A model generated the notes under the pieces. That model ran no database searches. It saw nothing but the letters and a program-made list of their open reading frames with translations, and was not told the DNA's origin. 9,139 bases of DNA, from assembly GCA_964616835.1 (NCBI GenBank), contig CAZTSG010000052.1, forward strand, positions 1-9,139. Direction: 5' to 3'. The translations under genes and the position numbers were made by a program. The number at the start of each line of letters is the position of its first letter. The stretch's first letter is position 1. Below are positions 4,866 through 9,139 of the stretch, one piece after another. Source of the DNA: JAAOZP01 sp964616835 (GTDB taxonomy: Archaea > Thermoproteota > EX4484-205 > JAAOZP01).

Positions 4866-6776
4866 ATGAGCTCCGCCAAATTATCTGAAAACAATGTTTC
4901 AGTAGAGGTCAAGACTAAACCTCTGGAGGTCAAGATTTACCGTGGCAACGAGCCTGTTCTACATAGATTGAGCAACGAGGTTGATTATGAGCATTCAGGC
5001 GTCCCCGGGAACTTCTACAACGTGGAGCTGGAGCAAAAGAGTGAGAAGCACATGGTTCTGAAGTGCGAAGGCAACTATTGGAGCCCCGTCAAATCATTCG
5101 CCAAGTTGAAGCTCTATTTAGAAAATGGTTCATTAACCGTAACCTGGGAGACAGAATTATCGTTAGACTACATATCTGACACTTGGGTTTCGCCGAAGGA
5201 AACACAGTGGTATGGGCAGGGCCAGTTGATTATCCAAGTATTCCCCCTGAACAATCACGTTATAGAAATGAAGCCTTTCATAACCGGCAATATTCAGCCA
5301 CCCCTATGGTTTACTAGGACTGGTGTTGCAATACTTGTCGATAATTACCAGCTTTTCGACACTAGGTTTGACAGGGGCTTAACCATAAGAGGGCTAAACA
5401 CTAAATCGTTCAGCTACAAGATATTGATTGGCAACAGCATCGTGGAAGTGCGTAAAAAAGTTTTGAAAAGAATCGGACTTCCGGAGAAAATGCCTGACAA
5501 GAGGATCCTGGCCAAGCCTATATTCACGACATGGGTTGAATACAAACAGGATGTCGACCAAGAGAAGGTTTTGAAATTCGTTAAAGACATTAAGGAGCAC
5601 GATTTCCCCTGTAGCGTTATTCAAATAGACGACAGGTGGGAGAAGAAATACGGCGAATACACTTTTGACGAGTCGAAGTTTCCAGACCCTAAGAAGATGG
5701 TTGAAGCAATACATGACGCAGGGTTCTTAGCAACGCTGTGGGTACATCCATTCATAAACCGTGATTCTGAAAGCTACGAGTATGCTAAGAGAAAGAGATT
5801 CCTAGTGTGGGATCCTGAGAAAGACGAGCCTGCTGAAGTAGTCTGGTGGAACGGTTCCGCGGGCCTGCTGGACGTAAGCAACCCTGAGGCCCGTCGATGG
5901 TTCGACAAGAAGCTTAAGGACTTGAAGGAGAAATATGGCTTCGATGGGTTTAAGTTCGACGGTGGAGACGCATACTTCTTCCCATTCGCCAAGAAAGACG
6001 GGGGTATTGCGAGACCTATAAAAATAGGCCGTACTCACGGAAACATTACTCCAAACCAGTATACTGATGAGTGGCTGAGATTCGTATTCGAAAACCACTA
6101 CGACCTGGCTGAGTCTAGAGTAGGATACTTGGCACAGAGGTTTGGAATAATCGCGAGAGAGGGGGATAAAGAATCTTCATGGGGGATTGACAACGGTCTC
6201 TACGCTGCCGTAACACAGGCATTAACCATGTCGATAGTGGGCTACCCGTACATTATGCCAGATATGATAGGGGGGAACCAGTATAAGTTCAAGTGCGACA
6301 AGGAGCTTTTCACCAGGTGGGTTGAGGCTGCTGCACTCATGCCTGTTGTAGAGTACTCCATAACTCCGTGGACCTACGACGAAGAAACAGTCAGCATGGC
6401 TAGGAAATACTCTCTCCTGCACGCATACTTGGGCGACTACTATGTTTCACTCGCCGAGAAAGCTAAGGAGGAGGGTGAACCAATACTGTGCCCATTAGTC
6501 CTGAGGTATCCTGAGGACGAGAAATGTGCGTTTGTAAACGATGAATACCTTGTGGGGAGTCTCCTAGTAGCCCCCGTATTGGAGAAGGATTGTGGTGAGA
6601 GAGAAATCTACATACCTAAGGGGAAGTGGGTAGATTTTTGGAGTGATAGAGAGATAACTGGACCTAAGGAAATAGTTTGTGAAACCCCTCTAGACAAGCT
6701 TCCTCTGTATATTGAGACTAGAGATTCCGAGCTTCTCAAAATGATTAGGAAAGCGAGAAAAGAAATCTTTCTGTAA
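4866..6776 (+). CDS. Glycoside hydrolase family 31 (MYORG-like branch), cytoplasmic
   Basis: A 636-residue protein with an N-terminal beta-sandwich (about 10-205), a TIM barrel (about 215-530) and C-terminal beta domains. The barrel carries FTTWVEYKQDVDQEKV, IQIDDRWE, TLWVHPFINRDSE, DGFKFDGGDA with the probable nucleophile Asp365, and REGDKESSWGIDNG with the probable acid/base Asp434. SIVGYPYIMPDMIGGN follows. These match the GH31 branch that includes animal MYORG (KIAA1161), reported to be an alpha-galactosidase, more closely than classical alpha-glucosidases or YicI xylosidases. A retaining exo-acting alpha-glycosidase is therefore expected; the sugar is not settled. There is no signal peptide or membrane segment, so it acts in the cytoplasm, perhaps on imported or recycled oligosaccharides. 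No transporter or sugar gene is adjacent. The gene is complete and leaderless. Confidence 0.92.
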   Translation: MSSAKLSENNVSVEVKTKPLEVKIYRGNEPVLHRLSNEVDYEHSGVPGNFYNVELEQKSEKHMVLKCEGNYWSPVKSFAKLKLYLENGSLTVTWETELSLDYISDTWVSPKETQWYGQGQLIIQVFPLNNHVIEMKPFITGNIQPPLWFTRTGVAILVDNYQLFDTRFDRGLTIRGLNTKSFSYKILIGNSIVEVRKKVLKRIGLPEKMPDKRILAKPIFTTWVEYKQDVDQEKVLKFVKDIKEHDFPCSVIQIDDRWEKKYGEYTFDESKFPDPKKMVEAIHDAGFLATLWVHPFINRDSESYEYAKRKRFLVWDPEKDEPAEVVWWNGSAGLLDVSNPEARRWFDKKLKDLKEKYGFDGFKFDGGDAYFFPFAKKDGGIARPIKIGRTHGNITPNQYTDEWLRFVFENHYDLAESRVGYLAQRFGIIAREGDKESSWGIDNGLYAAVTQALTMSIVGYPYIMPDMIGGNQYKFKCDKELFTRWVEAAALMPVVEYSITPWTYDEETVSMARKYSLLHAYLGDYYVSLAEKAKEEGEPILCPLVLRYPEDEKCAFVNDEYLVGSLLVAPVLEKDCGEREIYIPKGKWVDFWSDREITGPKEIVCETPLDKLPLYIETRDSELLKMIRKARKEIFL

Positions 6777-6782
6777 AACTTG

Positions 6783-6825
6783 TTTTCAACTTCTTACAAC
6801 AATATTTAATTTCCCTTGTTGAAAA
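6783..6825 (+). terminator. Possible hairpin after the GH31 gene
   Basis: Perfect 8-bp arms TTTTCAAC (6783-6790) and GTTGAAAA (6818-6825) with a 27-nt AT-rich loop, starting 6 nt after the GH31 stop. The long loop makes it a weak terminator; it may simply be part of the 3' untranslated region. Confidence 0.25.
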
Positions 6826-6944
6826 ACCTCAGCGGATACTAAGCTGATCTGAAATATCTACAGACCCTTCCCATTTTCTCCAAGATGCGAATTTTATCGT
6901 TCTACGCAGTATGTGAAGAAAACTGGATAAAAATTTGCACAAGT

Positions 6945-6984
6945 CTTATAAACTGCAATACCGCTTAATCAACGGTGGTAAGGA
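6945..6984 (+). promoter_or_regulatory. Promoter and Shine-Dalgarno of the three-gene module
   Basis: TATA element CTTATAAAC at 6945-6953 predicts transcription start near 6975. A GGTGGT at 6974-6979, complementary to the archaeal 16S 3' end, sits 5 nt before the ATG at 6985. The GH31 gene ends 208 nt upstream, so the three small genes form their own transcription unit. Confidence 0.6.
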
Positions 6985-7308
6985 ATGGAGGAAGAGAGAA
7001 AGAGAGAGAAAGATGTTGAAGAATTAAAGGAGGTTTTGAAAACAGTAAGGGAAGAAGTGCCCGGATTGTTAAAAGATGTCGTAGGCCCGCTTAAAGAATT
7101 GATGGGAACAACGTTAACGGAGGAACAGGCAAGGGAGAAGGCGAAGGCAATAGCAGCCTTCTACAGGGAGCTCGTATCTGCGGGAATAAAAGAAGATGTT
7201 GCTTTAGAATTAGTTAAAAGCCAGTTTGTCAGTCCAGCTGAAATTATTAAAAGCGTGTTTGGAAAAGCCTCAGGAAAACTGGAAACAGAGAGAGAAAGAA
7301 AGGACTGA
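6985..7308 (+). CDS. Small charged helical protein, first gene of unknown three-gene module
   Basis: A 107-residue soluble protein, not recognised. Residues 1-22 are almost all charged (EEERKREKDVEELKEVLK) and should form a coiled coil. Residues 25-45 are a more hydrophobic helix, and 46-95 form further helices containing AAFYRELVSAGIKEDVALEL and FVSPAEIIKSVFG. The tail is again highly charged. The segment AGIKEDVALELVKSQF resembles EGLPKHVAEKIAEHVF in the next gene, suggesting a shared helical interaction motif. It has no cysteines, no enzyme motif and no membrane segment. The ATG is fixed by a well-placed GGTGGT. The next gene begins 37 nt downstream, so the two are probably co-transcribed. 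Function unknown. Confidence 0.75.
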   Translation: MEEERKREKDVEELKEVLKTVREEVPGLLKDVVGPLKELMGTTLTEEQAREKAKAIAAFYRELVSAGIKEDVALELVKSQFVSPAEIIKSVFGKASGKLETERERKD

Positions 7309-7345
7309 GAAAGGAAGAAGCTAAATAGAGCATCAGATAATTCAA

Positions 7346-7630
7346 GTGAAGAGAACGATGCGAATGCTTACAATCTTCGCTGAAATCGCACTAACCTTTT
7401 TTAAACTTCTACCGTATTTACTATGGCTTTATATAAATTACCTTTTTCTAAACCGTAAAATAACCAGGAACAGGAAGAAAATGGCGAAGGCATTAGAGAA
7501 AGAAGGGCTTCCAAAGCACGTTGCAGAAAAAATAGCTGAACACGTTTTCCCAAAAATAGACCTAAAACAGTGGCAGACCCCATTTCTCCAATCCGGGAGG
7601 ATGGCAAAGAATTTTGGAAGACAGAATTGA
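7346..7630 (+). CDS. Small one-pass membrane protein, second gene of the module
   Basis: A 94-residue protein, not recognised by function. A long hydrophobic stretch (about 8-36, FAEIALTFFKLLPYLLWLYI and onward) anchors it in the membrane. It is followed by a strongly basic patch (NRKITRNRKK), so the C-terminal two thirds probably face the cytoplasm. That part contains ALEKEGLPKHVAEKIAEHVF, a helix-turn-helix-like amphipathic stretch similar to one in the preceding protein. The reading frame opens at GTG 7346; ATG at 7358 or 7364 is also possible, and GAAGAG before 7358 favours it slightly. Its 3' end overlaps the next gene by 17 nt, indicating coupled translation. The operon context suggests it anchors or senses for the winged-helix protein. 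Confidence 0.75.
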   Translation: MKRTMRMLTIFAEIALTFFKLLPYLLWLYINYLFLNRKITRNRKKMAKALEKEGLPKHVAEKIAEHVFPKIDLKQWQTPFLQSGRMAKNFGRQN

Positions 7631-8012
7631 CGAATTAATCAGGAAGATAGAGTTCTTAGAGGAAGAACTTAGAAAGGAGAAAGAGTTGAACAGGGAGATA
7701 TTGAGAGAGCTCGCAATCATGAGGAACATAGCGGCCATAGGCTCAGATATTTACAAGACTTCCAAAAAGATATCCCTCTTATCCCAGAGCCTTAGAGCGG
7801 GAGCATTAGCCAAGGAGATAACCGAGATATTGATAAGCGAAGGCCCGTTGAATATCTCGCAAATAACAAACCTCCTCAGGGAGATTAGTGGCAGAGCATC
7901 TAGGAAAACCGTTGCTAAGAAGCTTGAAGAATTAGCGAAGCTCGGAGTCGTGGAGACGACTGAAGGGAAGAAGAGTGAAAAACTCTTTAAAATAAGAGAA
8001 GACGTTAAATGA
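7614..8012 (+). CDS. Coiled-coil plus winged-helix (wHTH) protein, third gene of the module
   Basis: A 132-residue protein. Residues 2-38 (DRIDELIRKIEFLEEELRKE and onward) form a coiled coil. A connecting helix with SKKISLLSQSLRAGALAKEI follows. Residues about 65-128 look like a winged helix: EITEILISEGPLNISQITNL, a recognition helix SRKTVAKKLEELAKLGVV and a wing ETTEGKKSEKLFKI. This resembles ArsR/MarR-type transcription factors, without metal or ligand residues that I can identify. DNA binding is inferred from the fold; dimerisation is likely through the coiled coil. The start is TTG at 7614, since no ATG occurs until residue 36 and the coiled coil would be lost. GGGAGG at 7595-7600 lies 13 nt upstream. 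It overlaps the membrane-protein gene by 17 nt. Confidence 0.78.
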   Translation: MEDRIDELIRKIEFLEEELRKEKELNREILRELAIMRNIAAIGSDIYKTSKKISLLSQSLRAGALAKEITEILISEGPLNISQITNLLREISGRASRKTVAKKLEELAKLGVVETTEGKKSEKLFKIREDVK

Positions 8013-8020
8013 TCCCGAGA

Positions 8021-8036
8021 GTTTTTATGTAAAAAC
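8021..8036 (+). terminator. Inverted repeat just after the three-gene module
   Basis: GTTTTTA and TAAAAAC, 7-bp perfect arms around TG, begin 8 nt after the wHTH stop. The T5 run fits archaeal T-rich termination. An operator for the wHTH protein is an alternative. Confidence 0.3.
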
Positions 8037-8088
8037 ATTGGTAATCCGCAGGCAGCATTCATACATGCGAATTCTGTAAATAGTTTTG

Positions 8089-8361
8089 CTAGAAAGCTCT
8101 GTGCCTCTTCCTACTTTTCCTCTTCCTCTTTCGATGATAACTTGTTTGTGGCATTAAAATATTAACGAGGTAAAACATTTTAGTCAAGTAATCAGGTTTC
8201 CTAATGCCAATTATGTCTCTCAGAAACTTGTCGTAGAAATCATCTACTACCGACTCCGTCAATATGAGCAAATAATAAAAACCTCTACCCAATTTAAACT
8301 TATCACTAGAAATCAGTATTCTCCAACCACATAATACCTCTTCCGAATCATAACAAAGCAT
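8089..8361 (-). CDS. Doubtful small hypothetical protein
   Basis: A 90-residue minus-strand frame with no recognised domain. It has a mixed hydrophobic middle (YYLLILTESVVDDFYDKFLR) and a very basic tail (HRKRKRKSRKRHRAF). The ATG at 8361 has a TATA-like stretch (8364-8372) only about 7 nt upstream, too close to serve it. A more distant TATA-like CATAAATG at about 8398-8405 could. An in-frame TAA lies 9 nt before the ATG, after a short MRMAL stretch. There is no overlapping frame competing for the region and no partner gene. It may be a real orphan, a relic, or chance. Confidence 0.3.
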   Translation of the reverse strand: MLCYDSEEVLCGWRILISSDKFKLGRGFYYLLILTESVVDDFYDKFLRDIIGIRKPDYLTKMFYLVNILMPQTSYHRKRKRKSRKRHRAF

Positions 8362-8502
8362 AGATATTTAAAGCGCCATCCTCATTGAGAATTAATACAT
8401 TTATGAGTAGCCCATTTCTAATAGAAATCAGAAAACCATGCTTCTAATGAGTTTCTAATCTCATAATCGTATCCTAGCATTTCCTTTTTATACTATGCTG
8501 CT
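8362..8502. other. AT-rich spacer with TTCTAAT repeats
   Basis: No coding frame is supported here. It contains a perfect inverted repeat ATTTCTA-A-TAGAAAT at 8414-8428, three copies of TTCTAAT (8416, 8442, 8453) and a small ATGAG/CTCAT inversion (8447-8464). These could be binding sites or a degenerate repeat. Confidence 0.35.
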
Positions 8503-8912
8503 TCATCCTACCCAAATCACTTCAGGTATTTCTCTAAAGTGTTCATCACCGGTTATTAGGTTCGCGTTAAGAACTTTAGTCACAGCTAAAACTATTGCGT
8601 CGAACAGACTTGGCTCCCTCAACCCTGCTTCCTTGGCTTTTTTTTCTTAAGCTCTTTGTCTAATTCAGCAGCCTTGATAGCCACATCCTTATCCACTGGA
8701 ACCATCCTCGACAGCTCAAGAACTTTTGATAGACGTTCCTCAACAATACGGGTTTCAACACGTTCACTATGATACTTCCGGGCGAGCTCTGCTAGAACAA
8801 TATCAGGAGTATACACCTCATCGGCAGCTTCAAGCTTATCCTTAACCATTCTCCCCTTTTCGCTTCCGATGAAGAGCTCAACCCAAGCATACGAATCAAC
8901 CACGATCCTCAC
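8503..8912 (-). pseudogene. vapC: VapC-like PIN toxin split at an A8 run
   Basis: From GTG 8912 the frame reads MRIVVDSYAWVELFIGSEKG through VDKDVAIKAAELDKELKKKK, then stops 19 nt after an A8 homopolymer (T8 at 8638-8645 on the plus strand). In the neighbouring frame the protein continues KAKEAGLREPSLFDAIVLAV, NANLITGDEHF and ends EIPEVIWVG at 8503. With nine A residues the product is 136 residues, the normal VapC size. The catalytic acids are then complete: Asp6, Glu42, the Asp of LFDA and the Asp of ITGDEHF. Without the shift the last two are lost and the toxin must be inactive. Slippage at A8 could make some full-length toxin; sequencing error is the other option. The start overlaps the antitoxin end by 17 nt. 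Confidence 0.8.
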
Positions 8913-9123
8913 CGCGGTCCTCCTCCGTAAATGGTCTCAACCTCTCCTTGTCAACGCCGAAGACTTCCTCAAGTATTCTCCTCCGTCTTTCCGCCAGAAA
9001 CCGTTTTATCACTTCCTCCACACTTTTAGCCTTCATAGCTTCTCTTAAAGCCTCTAATTCCGCGAGGGTTGAGCGGGATACTTTTATCGTGCTCTCAGAT
9101 ATTTGGATCTGGAAAGTAGCCAA
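8896..9123 (-). CDS. vapB: VapB-type antitoxin paired with the A8-split VapC
   Basis: A 75-residue protein with a short N-terminal strand (STIKVSRSTLAELEALREAM) followed by helices SVEEVIKRFLAERRRRILEE. This is the ribbon-helix-helix-like pattern of archaeal VapB antitoxins, with an acidic tail DKERLRPFTEEDRGEDRG that would wrap the toxin. It overlaps the vapC GTG by 17 nt. The indicated start is TTG 9123; the frame is open to the window end at 9139, so a start further upstream cannot be excluded. It looks intact although its toxin is broken, which is the tolerable direction of decay, since an antitoxin without toxin does no harm. Confidence 0.8.
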   Translation of the reverse strand: MATFQIQISESTIKVSRSTLAELEALREAMKAKSVEEVIKRFLAERRRRILEEVFGVDKERLRPFTEEDRGEDRG

Positions 9124-9139
9124 GCGTGAGAAACAGCAT

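Noticed and set aside
5394..6422. Minus-strand frames inside the GH31 gene
   Set aside because: They are shadows of a clearly conserved plus-strand enzyme and carry no recognisable domain.
8200..8500. CRISPR array or attachment-site structure in the right spacer
   Set aside because: The short TTCTAAT copies are irregularly spaced and too short; no tRNA gene or integrase is present in the window.

Overview
The window looks archaeal and thermophilic, most likely Thermoproteota (crenarchaeal; a Thermofilum-like or related lineage is only a guess). The reasons are TATA-type promoters 25-35 nt before short-leader or leaderless genes, frequent TTG/GTG starts, a PIN-KH-ATPase of the archaeal PINA type, and a high density of VapC/PIN and HEPN-MNT toxin-antitoxin genes.

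Layout. Positions 1-400 (minus): an AbrB-type antitoxin overlapping the first 51 codons of a VapC toxin that leaves the window. Positions 400-780: mostly non-coding, with a possible zinc-ribbon gene relic. Positions 783-1423 (minus): a membrane protein with a CxxC/CxxC zinc ribbon, broken by two one-base frameshifts, both in T runs. Positions 1473-2151 (minus): a decayed second copy of the left-edge VapC, then a frameshifted VapC, then its headless antitoxin remnant. Positions 2211-3755 (plus): intact PINA-type ATPase. Positions 3760-4777 (minus): HEPN-MNT pair, tail to tail with PINA with a 4-nt gap. Positions 4866-6776 (plus): intact cytoplasmic GH31 glycosidase of the MYORG-like branch. Positions 6985-8012 (plus): three small genes (charged helical protein, one-pass membrane protein, coiled-coil winged-helix protein) that look like one operon of unknown function. 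Positions 8013-8502: largely intergenic, with one doubtful ORF. Positions 8503-9123 (minus): a VapB-VapC pair whose toxin is split by an 8-base homopolymer.

Reading. The two large housekeeping-like genes and the three-gene module are intact, while almost every PIN-toxin locus on the flanks is frameshifted, truncated or a relic. I read the flanks as a graveyard of toxin-antitoxin modules around conserved genes. The frameshifts lie mostly in homopolymers, so sequencing error or transcriptional slippage must be excluded before calling all of them dead. The best candidate for something undescribed is the 6985-8012 module. It combines a membrane anchor, a DNA-binding-type winged helix and a helical partner, and its first two proteins appear to share a short helical motif.
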